Positions 26,107 through 33,695 of a DNA stretch of 64,000 nt are shown here, piece by piece. A model generated the notes under the pieces. The model did no database searches. It was given only the letters and a program-made list of their open reading frames with translations, and was not told the DNA's origin. The DNA is from Pseudomonas maioricensis. Its GTDB lineage: Bacteria > Pseudomonadota > Gammaproteobacteria > Pseudomonadales > Pseudomonadaceae. Position numbers and translations under genes: made by a program. Location: contig NZ_LOHG01000006.1 in the NCBI RefSeq assembly GCF_022790535.1, positions 240,731 to 304,730 on the forward strand. The letters run 5' to 3'. Position 1 is the stretch's first letter, and every line of letters starts with the position of its first letter.

Positions 26107-26307
26107 TCACCTCGAGGTATTAATTTGGGTACTGATCAGGTTGCGCGGACTATCCGCACGCTGGTCGCTCAGAGGCGATGACTCGGGGCTCTCGGCCCTC
26201 ACATGATTCAACGCCCCGCATCGGGAACACTTGATCTGGAGTTCGGTGTACTCACCCACTCGGGCAAGAAGTTTTTTGCACTTTCCACATCTGCAATCTT
26301 TCAACAT
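26107..26307 (-). CDS. com: Com-family zinc-finger regulator
   Basis: Small protein of 66 aa. MLKDCRCGKCKKLLARVGEY and LQIKCSRCGALNHV carry paired C-x2-C knuckles (C7/C10 and C27/C30), the zinc site of phage Mu Com. In Mu, Com binds mRNA and turns on translation of the mom DNA-modification gene that overlaps it. Here no mom-like gene is present; the next gene encodes a secreted protein and begins 3 bp after the com stop. Ribosome-site bases of that gene (within 26109-26118, the self-complementary ACCTCGAGGT) lie in the com 3' end, so translational control or simple coupling is plausible. Confidence 0.85.
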   Translation of the reverse strand: MLKDCRCGKCKKLLARVGEYTELQIKCSRCGALNHVRAESPESSPLSDQRADSPRNLISTQINTSR

Positions 26308-26379
26308 ATGCGTAATCCTTTGATTTATGCCAGGTCACGCCAGGCTCAATCCGAAATCGCCATCCTGTTTTGTGCTGCA

Positions 26380-26406
26380 ACGCAAAAGCCCCGCGGACGG
26401 GGCTTT
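26380..26406 (-). terminator. Intrinsic terminator upstream of com
   Basis: AAAGCCCCG (26385-26393) pairs with CGGGGCTTT (26398-26406) around a 4-nt loop; on the minus strand the stem ends in TTTT then GCG. It lies between the holin genes and com, so com and the secreted-protein gene would form their own unit. Confidence 0.7.
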
Positions 26407-26483
26407 GCTGTGCTCATAAAAAGTGGCTCGCGAAGCCCGACGAATAAGGGCCCTGCGAAGTTAACGGCGCTCAGACATCAAGC

Positions 26484-26777
26484 TCACTGTCCGATCTTCC
26501 AGACTTGCGCCAGGTTGCCGTTGCTCTGGTAAACAGAGCCGACAAATACGGCCAGGATCATGACCAGAGGCCAGGCCTGAACGGGCATGACCAGCATGCC
26601 TTTGCAGATGTAAACCATCACCGTGCCAGCGCTGACCATGACCAGCCAGGCCAGACAGCTCATGTTGCGGCGAAACCGCGCGCCCTTGCGGCGAAAGGTG
26701 AAGAGCCGAACGAACAAGCCCATGCACAACCAGAACGTCACCTGGGTAAGCAGTGCGCTAATCAAAGGCTTATCCAT
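26484..26777 (-). CDS. Small three-helix membrane protein, putative holin
   Basis: Protein of 97 aa with three hydrophobic segments (about 8-26, 40-60, 65-84) separated by a basic loop (RRKGARFRRN). This matches small phage holins of the three-TM type that permeabilise the inner membrane and release endolysin. Its start overlaps the end of the other holin-like gene by 8 bp. Two adjacent holin-like genes often form a holin and antiholin or pinholin pair; which is which cannot be told. Confidence 0.65.
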   Translation of the reverse strand: MDKPLISALLTQVTFWLCMGLFVRLFTFRRKGARFRRNMSCLAWLVMVSAGTVMVYICKGMLVMPVQAWPLVMILAVFVGSVYQSNGNLAQVWKIGQ

Positions 26778-27138
26778 CCTGACCTCCAGGCTGCCCGGTC
26801 TCTAATCTGCCGCGCCGTTTGATTGCTGCCAGCGCCACAGTGACCACCAGCACGGAGGCCCCGAATGCTGCGGGCCCTGAATACTTGAAAGGACGAATCC
26901 CCCAGACTTCGAAATCCACCAGAGCGGGGGCGAACAAATAACCCATTACAAATGACACCAGCAGAAAGACCATCCGCTTCCAGACCGGCATTTCTTCTGT
27001 GGTGGTAAAGAACACCAATGCGCCCGCCAATGCGCCGATGGCGGCGAGCGTATCAATGCCTGTTAATAATCCTGCGAAACCCGCACCGGCCGCACCAGCG
27101 ACCACGACAGATGCGGCCGTGCTCGCTGGCTCGGCCAT
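26770..27138 (-). CDS. Putative phage holin
   Basis: Protein of 122 aa with an Ala/Gly-rich first membrane segment, a second one after KRMVF (LLVSFVMGYLFAP) and a third near the C-terminus (AAFGASVLVVTVALAAI) followed by a basic tail. The layout fits the putative holins encoded beside Pseudomonas R-type pyocins and tailocins. The ATG at 27138 is preferred to 27144 because GGAG then has a 7-bp spacing. It is the first gene after the 27176 terminator and so opens the late region. Confidence 0.72.
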   Translation of the reverse strand: MAEPASTAASVVVAGAAGAGFAGLLTGIDTLAAIGALAGALVFFTTTEEMPVWKRMVFLLVSFVMGYLFAPALVDFEVWGIRPFKYSGPAAFGASVLVVTVALAAIKRRGRLETGQPGGQDG

Positions 27139-27164
27139 GCTCATACTCCATTGCTATTCCCGAG

Positions 27165-27193
27165 GGGAAAAAGAAACCCCGCCGAAGCGGGGT
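27165..27193 (-). terminator. Intrinsic terminator ahead of the holin genes
   Basis: ACCCCGC (27176-27182) pairs with GCGGGGT (27187-27193) around CGAA, followed on the minus strand by TTTCTTTTT. It would stop transcripts coming from the Q-like gene before they reach the lysis and tail genes, unless antiterminated. Confidence 0.85.
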
Positions 27194-27554
27194 GGGTGAC
27201 TGCCTGTTAAAGGCCTGATATGTGGCTGAAAAAGCCTGCCTGCCGTTGCTGCCTCAGGCGTAAATCTCAGATCGTGCCGCCTTTGTACCTGCCGCCGGAA
27301 AGCATGGGAAGTGCTGATTTCAGGGTGGTTCAGATGCGACTGGAACGCGACAGGAATGTGACCAGAACACGACAAAGTAGCTCGACGAACGGTTGGTTGT
27401 GCAGCCTGAGCCAGTTATTCCTGAGACTGTACCTGCAGGAGCTTACCTAGGTTACGAGGTGAGCTCCTTGAGATTGGGTTCAATTTAGAAAGTCGTGTTT
27501 GGCGGGTGATCGCCCGTTGCTGGTACCGCGTTGTTGCGCAGCAAACATTGGACC
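27194..27554. other. Non-coding spacer in the tailocin control region
   Basis: No gene is supported in these 361 bp. It contains a collapsed REPIN (27431-27468) and precedes the 27555 REPIN. A late promoter for the holin and tail genes could lie here, on the minus strand, but no clear -35/-10 pair was found. Confidence 0.4.
27431..27468. repeat. Decayed REPIN (internal deletion)
   Basis: ACCTGCAGGAGCTTACC and GGTTACGAGG match one arm of the 11075-11165 element with a few changes. They run straight into GTGAGCTCCT, the outer end of the other arm. The loop and most of one arm are lost. Confidence 0.6.
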
Positions 27555-27626
27555 TGTAGGAGCTGCCGGAGGCTGCGATGAGGGTATGTCAGGATAAATG
27601 CTTCGCAGCCTTCGGCAGCTCCTACA
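27555..27626. repeat. REPIN (GTAGGAGCTGCCGAAGGCTGCGA family)
   Basis: TGTAGGAGCTGCCGGAGGCTGCGA pairs with TCGCAGCCTTCGGCAGCTCC TACA with one G-for-A difference in the stem. Loop includes TGTCAGGA. It lies 24 bp past the 3' end of the Q-like gene. Confidence 0.9.
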
Positions 27627-27649
27627 AGTCGATGAGTTCCAGCATGCTT

Positions 27650-28069
27650 TTATAGGAGGCTGGAAGGCACGCCGCGCTTGCCCGTACTCGCCATCACGAT
27701 CGACATCACCAACTCATGCAGTCGCTGTACCCGGTTGCGGTAAGTCCGGTCAGCGCCTTCGGCAATCCCCGCGGTGCGCATCTGCTCGCGCACCGGCACC
27801 AGTTCGCAATAACGTTGTGTGGCGAGTCTGGCCAACGCCGCGTGACCCGGCGTGCGCTGCAACTGAGCGACGGCACGATCTATGGCCGTGGCGATGGTGT
27901 CCATGCCTGTGCCACCGCCATCCAGAATGCGCGAGCCCGGTGTGCTGCGTGGTGGTGCCCCGCCCCATTCAATCAATGCCCCCAACTGGCTGCCCAAACC
28001 GCCACCCAAACCTTGCTCGCGGGTTTGCTCGCCCCAATGCACCATCAGCTTTTCGATTTCCTTGATCAT
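27650..28069 (-). CDS. Putative late-gene regulator (Q-like antiterminator)
   Basis: Protein of 139 aa starting MIKEIEKLMVHWGEQTREQG. The opening 'IExLMxHWGE', then a Gly-rich block, WGGAPPRSTPGSRIL, and a helical C-terminal half (ALARLATQRYCELVPVREQ, then ADRTYRNRVQRLHELV) resemble small phage antiterminators of the Q type. These also start with a WG-containing helix and end with a helix-turn-helix-like segment. It is transcribed divergently from the repressor, ahead of a strong terminator and the late genes, where Q would act. No direct homology can be verified; a transcription activator is the main alternative. Confidence 0.5.
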   Translation of the reverse strand: MIKEIEKLMVHWGEQTREQGLGGGLGSQLGALIEWGGAPPRSTPGSRILDGGGTGMDTIATAIDRAVAQLQRTPGHAALARLATQRYCELVPVREQMRTAGIAEGADRTYRNRVQRLHELVMSIVMASTGKRGVPSSLL

Positions 28070-28187
28070 TGTTGTTGCTCTCCATCAACTCAATACCCGC
28101 ACAGCAGGCATCGTGAAAAACCCAAGGCGTGATTAATCAACCTGACCGAAGCCAGGCAAATCGTTGCGAACCTGTGGGATGAACAAA

Positions 28188-28209
28188 AATATTAGCAATC
28201 GCTAATATT
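28188..28209. promoter_or_regulatory. Repressor operator, AATATTAGC-N4-GCTAATATT
   Basis: A perfect 9-bp inverted repeat with a 4-nt centre lies in the divergent spacer between the Q-like gene and the repressor gene. The same TTAGC-N4-GCTAA core recurs upstream of prtN at 29409 and 29434. It is the likely autoregulatory site. A further half-site-like GCTAAC lies at 28241. Confidence 0.75.
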
Positions 28210-28265
28210 TACATCAATAGCAAAATGTAATTTACTGTCTGCTAACGCAAAGCGATGATTGAGCC

Positions 28266-28982
28266 ATGGATATTTACGAACAACGCCTCAGAGCCCTTCG
28301 CCATGCTATGGCCGGCCTCACACAGAAAGACTTCGCCAACCAGTTCGGCCTCGACGCTTCTTATCTGTCGCAGTTATTGAACGGCCACCGAAAACTAGGG
28401 GAAAAAGCGGCTGCTACCCTGGAGGGCAAGATCGATCTCGCCCCAGGCACACTGGTCTCTCCAGAACCTTCGGACAGCGGTGACCTGCTGGAACGAGCGA
28501 AGCCAAAAGCAGCAGCACCCGTCGACACCCGGAAAGTCATGGAGTCTTTGGGGTTCATCACCATCCCGCATCTGAACGTGGCGGCCTCGATGGGCTACGG
28601 CCTGGTCCCGGAACACCAGGTTGAAGTCATCCGTGAAATGACGGTGCATCTCGACTGGCTGAAAACTCAAGGCGTGCCGTACTCAAGCCTCGAAAACCTG
28701 GCGATCATCACCGGTGATGGCGACAGCATGGAAGGTACCTTTCGCGACGGCGACTCGCTGCTCGTTGATCGAGGCATCACCGAAATTCGAACCGATGCGG
28801 TTTACGTGTTCACCCTCGACGGTGATCTGTTCATCAAGCGCCTACAGAGAATGACCGGTGGAGCGCTGCGCATGATTTCGGACAACCCGGTTTATCCGCC
28901 GATCATGATCGATGGCGCTGACCTTGAGAAAATCCATATTCAGGCGCGGGTATTACTCGTCTGGAACGCCCGAAAGCTGTAG
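28266..28982 (+). CDS. prtR: PrtR-like tailocin repressor, S24/LexA-type
   Basis: Protein of 238 aa. The N-terminal helix-turn-helix (about 18-50, LTQKDFANQFGLDASYLSQLL) is joined by a linker to a LexA/CI peptidase domain. S154 (GDGDSMEGTFRDGD) and K191 (LFIKRLQ) give the Ser-Lys dyad; a likely self-cleavage segment is around VAASMG (105-110). Family knowledge: PrtR represses prtN and is destroyed after DNA damage through activated RecA. The gene diverges from the Q-like gene and carries its own operator. A strong terminator follows at 29003. It is the SOS sensor of the tailocin. Confidence 0.9.
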   Translation: MDIYEQRLRALRHAMAGLTQKDFANQFGLDASYLSQLLNGHRKLGEKAAATLEGKIDLAPGTLVSPEPSDSGDLLERAKPKAAAPVDTRKVMESLGFITIPHLNVAASMGYGLVPEHQVEVIREMTVHLDWLKTQGVPYSSLENLAIITGDGDSMEGTFRDGDSLLVDRGITEIRTDAVYVFTLDGDLFIKRLQRMTGGALRMISDNPVYPPIMIDGADLEKIHIQARVLLVWNARKL

Positions 28983-29002
28983 CCCTCAATGCGATCTGCA
29001 AC

Positions 29003-29025
29003 AAGCCCGCCGATGCGGGCTTTTT
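29003..29025 (+). terminator. Intrinsic terminator after prtR
   Basis: AAGCCCGC pairs with GCGGGCTT around CGAT, followed by TTTTT. It separates the repressor transcript from the DUF1654-like gene. Confidence 0.88.
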
Positions 29026-29092
29026 AATGCCCCAACCAAAAAAGAGTACACGAGTACTCCTTTTCTCTTGCCGTTTGGTCGCCCGATAATTA

Positions 29093-29108
29093 CTGTATGT
29101 ATATACAT
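29093..29108 (+). promoter_or_regulatory. Near-consensus LexA (SOS) box
   Basis: CTGT-ATGTATAT-ACAT differs from the CTGT-N8-ACAG consensus at one position and has an alternating AT centre. It lies 19-34 bp upstream of the DUF1654-like start codon, where LexA would block transcription. Confidence 0.65.
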
Positions 29109-29126
29109 AACACCAAGGAGGAACTC

Positions 29127-29378
29127 ATGTCCAAGACGCAACCCAGAGCGCTCGTCCCCCCAACATCGCTGGAAATGCTGGGGGCGCGTATTCAGAAAAT
29201 CCTCACTTCACCGGCCGCTCGTAAGGAGCATGCCGCACTCGTTTACAAAGCGCCGGACGAATCTCAAGAGGACTGGGATCAAATCATTGATGCCATTACC
29301 GAGACCGATGGCGTGTACGCAACCCTTCAGGACGACGGGTCTGTACGCGTCTTCTGGGATGTTCCTGCTCAAGATTGA
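29127..29378 (+). CDS. DUF1654-like protein
   Basis: Protein of 83 aa. The pattern SLEMLGARIQKILTSPAARK, then KAPDESQEDWDQIIDAITETDGV and a terminal DDGSVRVFW, matches the Pseudomonas DUF1654 family as I remember it. The ATG at 29127 is chosen because AGGAGG lies at 29116-29121; the earlier in-frame ATG at 29097 overlaps the SOS box. Function is not established by sequence. The near-perfect LexA box implies DNA-damage induction. It stands alone between the prtR terminator and the prtN operators. Confidence 0.72.
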   Translation: MSKTQPRALVPPTSLEMLGARIQKILTSPAARKEHAALVYKAPDESQEDWDQIIDAITETDGVYATLQDDGSVRVFWDVPAQD

Positions 29379-29403
29379 AGGATAGAAACAGTGTCACCAA
29401 GGA

Positions 29404-29450
29404 AATATTTAGCAAATGCTATTGTATAAATATTTAGCTATTGCTAATTT
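29404..29450 (+). promoter_or_regulatory. Tandem repressor operators upstream of prtN
   Basis: Two copies of the repressor motif lie 25 bp apart: TTAGC-AAAT-GCTAT (29409-29422) and TTAGC-TATT-GCTAA (29434-29447), in AT-rich DNA just ahead of the small gene and prtN. The second matches the prtR operator core exactly. Binding here would hold the prtN operon off. Confidence 0.75.
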
Positions 29451-29483
29451 GATCTCGTACCCAATCATTACCGAGTACGAGAC

Positions 29484-29681
29484 ATGAAAAAACCACAGCA
29501 TCACCCTCGCTGCCAGGTGTACCTGCACCCGGTAGCCACTTCGAATCCTGCTGCGATCCACGCTATCCAGCAGCAAGCCGGACTTTTACTGATCATCACA
29601 CCGAAAAAAAAGCGTGCACAGAGCAACCCACCGTTAACACGTTCGGATGAAATCAACCCTTGGGGAGGTGACGCAGCATGA
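29484..29681 (+). CDS. Small protein co-translated with PrtN
   Basis: Protein of 65 aa, MKKPQHHPRCQVYLHPVATS, then IHAIQQQAGLLLIITPKKKR. I do not recognise a named family. It is real by context: it follows the tandem operators, and its stop overlaps the prtN ATG by 4 bp (29678-29681), which implies translational coupling. It is basic and has no membrane segment. It may set the level of PrtN or act with it. Confidence 0.7.
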   Translation: MKKPQHHPRCQVYLHPVATSNPAAIHAIQQQAGLLLIITPKKKRAQSNPPLTRSDEINPWGGDAA

Positions 29682-29920
29682 GCCAGACACTCAACCAACT
29701 GCGGTCTGAATTCGCAACGCCGTGCCCGACGTTAAGCGCCGTTCGAGAACGGTATTTTTCCCACATATCGAGTGATCGCTACTTGATGCGCAAAATCAGC
29801 AGTGGCGCAATTGCCCTCAAAGTCACTCGACTTGGCGGCTCCAGCAAAGGTCAGCCTGTGGTTTATCTGCACAACCTTGCGGATTATCTGGATGCTCAGG
29901 ACCAGTTACAGGCCGCGTGA
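29678..29920 (+). CDS. prtN: Pyocin activator PrtN-like
   Basis: Protein of 80 aa. LSAVRERYFSHISSDRYLMRKISSGAIALK, then VTRLGGSSKGQPVVYLHNLADYLDA, is the PrtN family pattern: a short helix-turn-helix with 'RYF', followed by a beta hairpin and 'V.L.DLA.YID'. Family knowledge: PrtN activates bacteriocin genes by binding P-boxes upstream of them and is itself repressed by PrtR. Here the operators shared with prtR support that circuit. The P. aeruginosa protein is somewhat longer, so this may be a compact variant. Confidence 0.85.
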   Translation: MSQTLNQLRSEFATPCPTLSAVRERYFSHISSDRYLMRKISSGAIALKVTRLGGSSKGQPVVYLHNLADYLDAQDQLQAA

Positions 29921-29928
29921 CCCGAGAC

Positions 29929-29949
29929 TGCCGCTGTCATACAGCGGCA
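29929..29949 (+). other. Stem-loop after prtN
   Basis: TGCCGCTGT pairs perfectly with ACAGCGGCA around CAT, just after the prtN stop. No T-tract follows, so it may protect the mRNA end more than terminate. The rest of the 267-bp spacer to the chemoreceptor shows nothing recognisable. Confidence 0.5.
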
Positions 29950-30187
29950 TCACGCTAATGCTCACCAAGCAACAATCACTTGGAGATATCAGTCTTTAAC
30001 TCAAAAATCAGATTGCCTGGTTTACACGGAGAAGCGTCTATCTCAATGGTTTTCGTCACAACATTGATTTTCATCATTTTTTTCAGCTCATTACTGGATA
30101 TTTCCAAATAATCAGCTAGGCGGCCTCAAGCTGAACCGTTTAACGTCGATAGGCTACTAACGTTTTCCCTTCCGACAGGCCCCTCGC

Positions 30188-31819
30188 ATGAACCTGAGAA
30201 ACCTCAACATCGCCCCCCGGTCGCTGCTTTGCTTTGGCTTTTTTGCCGTATTGATTACAGCCTTGGGTCTGTTCTCCTTGCAGCAGTCCGCTGGTTTGAA
30301 AGAGTCACGAGAGACGTTGCAGGACAACGTACTGCCTACTATTCAAGCCATCGAACAGATCAAGACTGATCTGGTGACAATCCGCCTGGGCAACACGGGT
30401 CTACGGGCGGCGCAAAATGCTGAGGGTGCCAAACGTCAGCTCGAACGCATCAGTCAGGCTCGCGCGAGCCTGGAAGCCGATGTTCGCAAGTTAAAACCTT
30501 TGCTGGTGACTGAAGCTGGCCAGAAAGCATTCTCCGGTATGGAGCAGCATCTGTCGGCTTACCTCGGTGTTCACTCGCGCTTCCTGGATGCCGTCGAACA
30601 AAAACGCGAAGACGTTATCAATGCGATGACTATTTCTACCGGAGAAATGACCCTCTCAGCGGAAGTATTGAGTAAAGACATCACCGAGGTTTCGCGTTTG
30701 GCAAACCTCAAGATGGCTGAATCTGACGCCGCTGCTGACCAGAGCTACGCGCAGTCCCGTAATGTCACCATCGCCGCGATTCTGATCGCACTGGCCGCGA
30801 CACTGGCACTGGCAGCGCTGTTTACCCGTAGCCTGTCTGCGCCGATCGCCAAGGCCTTGGCGGTTGCTCAGCAAATTGCCGCCAACGATCTCAGCAAGCC
30901 AATCGACATTGACGGCAAGGACGAACCGGGCCGACTGCTGCAAGCGCTGTCGGTGATGCAACAAAACCTGCGCCGCACACTCGGTGAACTGGGCGACTCC
31001 TCGTCGCAACTGGCATCGACCTCCGAAGAGATGACCGCCGTTACCGAGGACTCATTGCGTGGTGTGCAGCGTCAGAACGATGAAATCAATCAGGCTGCCA
31101 CAGCTATTAACCAGATGAGCGCGGCGGTTGAAGAAGTGGCACGCAACGCTTCGCTGGCTTCCACAGCTGCGCGTGATTCGAGCCAGTCGGCAGAAAACGG
31201 CAGCAAGCGTGTCGGTGAAACGGTCAGCGTGATCAACGAACTGCACCAGGCAGTCGGCGTTACCGCGGTCGAGATCGATGGCCTGGCCGTGCAGGTTCAA
31301 GGCATCAGCGGCGTGCTGGACGTGATTCGCGGTATTGCTGACCAGACCAACCTGCTCGCACTCAACGCGGCAATTGAAGCGGCACGCGCGGGTGAAGCGG
31401 GTCGTGGTTTTGCGGTAGTAGCGGACGAAGTTCGCGCGCTGGCGCATCGTACTCAGCAGTCCACTGCCGAGATCGAAAAAATGATCGCCTCGATTCAGGA
31501 CGGTGCCGGTAAAGCAGTCAGCGCCATGGGCCACAGCAGTGAACGCGCACGCGCGAGCCTTGATGTCGCTGAAGCGGCAGGCCTGGCACTGGCTGAAATC
31601 ACCGCGGCGATTGTGCAGATCAACGAACGCAACATGAGCATTGCCTCAGCCACCGAAGAGCAAGCACAAGTCGCCCGAGAAGTAGACCGTAACCTGACCA
31701 GCATCCGCGACCTGTCCCTGCAGACATCGGCAGGTGCCAACCAGACCTCGGCAGCCAGCAGCGAGCTTTCGCAACTGGCGGTGGGCCTGAATCAGCTGGC
31801 GCTGCGCTTCAAGATGTGA
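30188..31819 (+). CDS. Methyl-accepting chemotaxis protein
   Basis: Chemoreceptor of 543 aa. A transmembrane helix (about 14-31) and a second at about 196-214 flank a four-helix-bundle ligand domain. HAMP (about 215-268) and the cytoplasmic signalling hairpin follow, with the conserved tip [21 protein letters not shown] and [15 protein letters not shown]. The C-terminus lacks an obvious CheR pentapeptide. The ligand cannot be predicted. It is the first chromosomal gene to the right of the tailocin and carries no sign of transfer. Confidence 0.95.
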   Translation: MNLRNLNIAPRSLLCFGFFAVLITALGLFSLQQSAGLKESRETLQDNVLPTIQAIEQIKTDLVTIRLGNTGLRAAQNAEGAKRQLERISQARASLEADVRKLKPLLVTEAGQKAFSGMEQHLSAYLGVHSRFLDAVEQKREDVINAMTISTGEMTLSAEVLSKDITEVSRLANLKMAESDAAADQSYAQSRNVTIAAILIALAATLALAALFTRSLSAPIAKALAVAQQIAANDLSKPIDIDGKDEPGRLLQALSVMQQNLRRTLGELGDSSSQLASTSEEMTAVTEDSLRGVQRQNDEINQAATAINQMSAAVEEVARNASLASTAARDSSQSAENGSKRVGETVSVINELHQAVGVTAVEIDGLAVQVQGISGVLDVIRGIADQTNLLALNAAIEAARAGEAGRGFAVVADEVRALAHRTQQSTAEIEKMIASIQDGAGKAVSAMGHSSERARASLDVAEAAGLALAEITAAIVQINERNMSIASATEEQAQVAREVDRNLTSIRDLSLQTSAGANQTSAASSELSQLAVGLNQLALRFKM

Positions 31820-31873
31820 GGGTGAGCTGCGCCGTGCCCCTGACGCGGCGCAGTCTCACGGAAACATTGGAAC

Positions 31874-31945
31874 TGTAGGAGCTGCCGAAGGCTGCGATTG
31901 CGCTGTGTCAGCGATAACTGATCGCAGCCTTCGGCAGCTCCTACA
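31874..31945. repeat. REPIN (GTAGGAGCTGCCGAAGGCTGCGA family)
   Basis: TGTAGGAGCTGCCGAAGGC and GCCTTCGGCAGCTCCTACA are perfect arms, extending inward through TGCGAT/ATCGCA. Loop contains TGTCAG. It fills the spacer between the convergent chemoreceptor and DUF2025 genes. Confidence 0.93.
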
Positions 31946-31979
31946 GAAATGCATTCCAATCCTGAGGATGCATTTAGCT

Positions 31980-32303
31980 CTAAACCCTCACCCGCCGCTC
32001 CACCACTATCTCCGGCAAATCCAGACGTCGCATGTACACCCGCAATGGCTCGCTGATGCGCAAGCGGTCGTCGATGTTCTGCTCTAAAAGCAGTTGAAGG
32101 CGCTCCCGACTGAGAGTCATGAGTTCGTCTTTCCCGGCCGTCCAGACGAATTCACAGGCCGGAATAATGCCCTCATCGCTGACATCCATACCGAACGAAT
32201 CTTCGCTGAAACGCACGATGTATCGCTGGGCCTTGTGGTGGTAACCGACGAAACCTGCGAGGTCGTCGGCTGCTTCGCAAATAGCGCTGGAGGTGGTTTT
32301 CAT
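31980..32303 (-). CDS. DUF2025 family protein
   Basis: Protein of 107 aa beginning MKTTSSAICEAADDLAGFVG, with YIVRFSEDSFGMDVSDEGI and LEQNIDDRLRISEPLRVYMRR. This is the Pseudomonas DUF2025 family, for which a structure but no function is known. The ATG at 32303 is preferred over 32336 because AGGA lies at good spacing. It follows the Fe-alcohol dehydrogenase gene on the same strand with a 33-bp gap, so the two are probably one operon. Confidence 0.82.
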   Translation of the reverse strand: MKTTSSAICEAADDLAGFVGYHHKAQRYIVRFSEDSFGMDVSDEGIIPACEFVWTAGKDELMTLSRERLQLLLEQNIDDRLRISEPLRVYMRRLDLPEIVVERRVRV

Positions 32304-32336
32304 CAACAGTCCTGCCTCAATTGAGTGGGGCGCCAA

Positions 32337-33485
32337 TCACAGTGCACGGCGGAAGATGTCTTCTATTTGCGCCTGATCAGCGGGACGCGGGTTGGTCAGA
32401 CCACAAGCGTCTTTCAACGCGTTGGCTGCCAGGACCGGGAAGTCCTCTTCCTTCACGCCCAAGGCGGTCAACCCCGGTGGAATGTCGATAGAGCCCGCCA
32501 ACGTACGAATCGCGGAAATCGCGGCACGGGCTCCCTCCTCCGGAGCCAGACCGCGAATGTCGGCCCCCATGGCATGCGCCACATCCGTCAGGCGCGCCGG
32601 GCAGACCGCGGCGTTAAAGCTCTGCACATGAGGCAGCAATACCGCATTGCACACGCCATGGGGCAAGTCATAGAAACCACCGAGCTGGTGAGCCATGGCA
32701 TGCACGAAACCCAGAGATGCGTTGTTAAACGCCATGCCTGCGAGGAACTGGGCATACGCCATGTTTTCTCGTGCCTCCATGTCTGATCCATCGTCCACTG
32801 CACGGCGCAGATAACCGGCGATCAGTGACATAGCCTTCAGAGCGCAGGCATCGGTGATCGGCGTGGCGGCGGTCGAGACATAAGCTTCGATGGCGTGCGT
32901 CAGCGCGTCCATGCCGGTAGCAGCAGTCAATGATTTGGGCATTTTGGCCATCATCGCCGGGTCGTTGACTGACAACAGTGGCGTGACGTTGCGATCGACA
33001 ATGGCCATTTTTACGTGGCGCACTTCATCCGTGATGATGCAAAAGCGGGTCATCTCACTGGCCGTGCCTGCCGTTGTATTGATGGCGATCAGCGGCAATT
33101 GCGGGTTCTGCGAGAGGTCCACACCCTCGTATTCGCTGATGTGTCCGCCGTTAGTGGCACACAGGGCGATGCCTTTGGCGCAGTCGTGAGGCGAGCCGCC
33201 ACCTAGCGAGATCACGAAGTCGCATTCACGCTCACGCAACAGAGCCAGGCCGCTCTCGACATTGCTCACCGTCGGGTTGGGTTGCGCACCGTCGAACACC
33301 ACCGAGTCAATGCCCTGCTCCACCAGCAGACCTGCGATGTGGGCCGCCAGTCCAGCCTTGGCCAGACCCGCGTCGGTGACAATCAGCGCTTTGAGAAAGC
33401 CGTATTTACGGATCGCCTGCATGGCCTCATCGAGACAGCCGAGGCCCATGATGTTCACGGCGGGAATGAAAAAGGTGCTGCTCAT
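32337..33485 (-). CDS. yiaY: Iron-containing alcohol dehydrogenase (YiaY/ErcA type)
   Basis: Group III alcohol dehydrogenase of 382 aa. NAD-binding GGGSPHD at 95-101, the conserved [20 protein letters not shown], and the metal site with His residues in [28 protein letters not shown] are all present. It oxidises primary alcohols or reduces aldehydes in the cytoplasm. Several fluorescent pseudomonads place close relatives near ethanol-oxidation regulators (exa/erc genes), but none is seen here. Likely co-transcribed with the DUF2025 gene. Substrate not determinable. Confidence 0.92.
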   Translation of the reverse strand: MSSTFFIPAVNIMGLGCLDEAMQAIRKYGFLKALIVTDAGLAKAGLAAHIAGLLVEQGIDSVVFDGAQPNPTVSNVESGLALLRERECDFVISLGGGSPHDCAKGIALCATNGGHISEYEGVDLSQNPQLPLIAINTTAGTASEMTRFCIITDEVRHVKMAIVDRNVTPLLSVNDPAMMAKMPKSLTAATGMDALTHAIEAYVSTAATPITDACALKAMSLIAGYLRRAVDDGSDMEARENMAYAQFLAGMAFNNASLGFVHAMAHQLGGFYDLPHGVCNAVLLPHVQSFNAAVCPARLTDVAHAMGADIRGLAPEEGARAAISAIRTLAGSIDIPPGLTALGVKEEDFPVLAANALKDACGLTNPRPADQAQIEDIFRRAL

Positions 33486-33594
33486 GATGGAACCTCGGCG
33501 TGGTCGCCTGCGCGTGGAGAATGCTTACAGCATGCGCGCGCCGAGGAAGGGGGAATTGATCTGGCTCAATGAATGGAGAAGCAAGCACGCCACC

Positions 33595-33683
33595 TGTAGG
33601 AGCTGACGAGCAACGCGAGGCTGCGATAGAGGTGTATCAGACAGGTCGCTATCGCAGCCTCGCGTTGCTCGTCAGCTCCTACA
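33595..33683. repeat. Long-armed REPIN
   Basis: TGTAGGAGCTGACGAGCAAC and its inverted copy form perfect arms that continue through GCGAGGCTGCGATAG. The loop contains TATCAGACA. The arm sequence differs from the common family after GTAGGAGCTG. It lies between the Fe-ADH and methyltransferase genes. Confidence 0.93.
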
Positions 33684-33695
33684 GGGGTTTTGGTG

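Larger units (their letters stand above)
11205..29920. mobile_element. Mu-like contractile (R-type) tailocin gene cluster
   Basis: A domesticated phage-tail bacteriocin locus. From right to left it contains the PrtN/PrtR switch, a Q-like gene, two holin-type genes, a com plus secreted-protein insert, the tail genes, two fibre genes, a fibre-assembly gene, endolysin and Rz/Rz1 spanins. The tail genes are terminator gp37, gp38, sheath, tube, chaperones, tape measure, gpN, gpP and gp45-48, in phage Mu order. No capsid, portal, terminase, head-tail connector, integrase or transposase gene is present, so no infectious phage can be made. The sheath makes it R-type. It is flanked by ordinary chromosomal genes (hydrolase, chemoreceptor), and no attachment-site repeats were seen. 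Confidence 0.9.

Noticed and set aside
29404..29450. Possible attachment-site repeat matching 28188
   Set aside because: The shared motif is a dyad operator repeated near both regulators, not a long direct repeat at the cluster ends.
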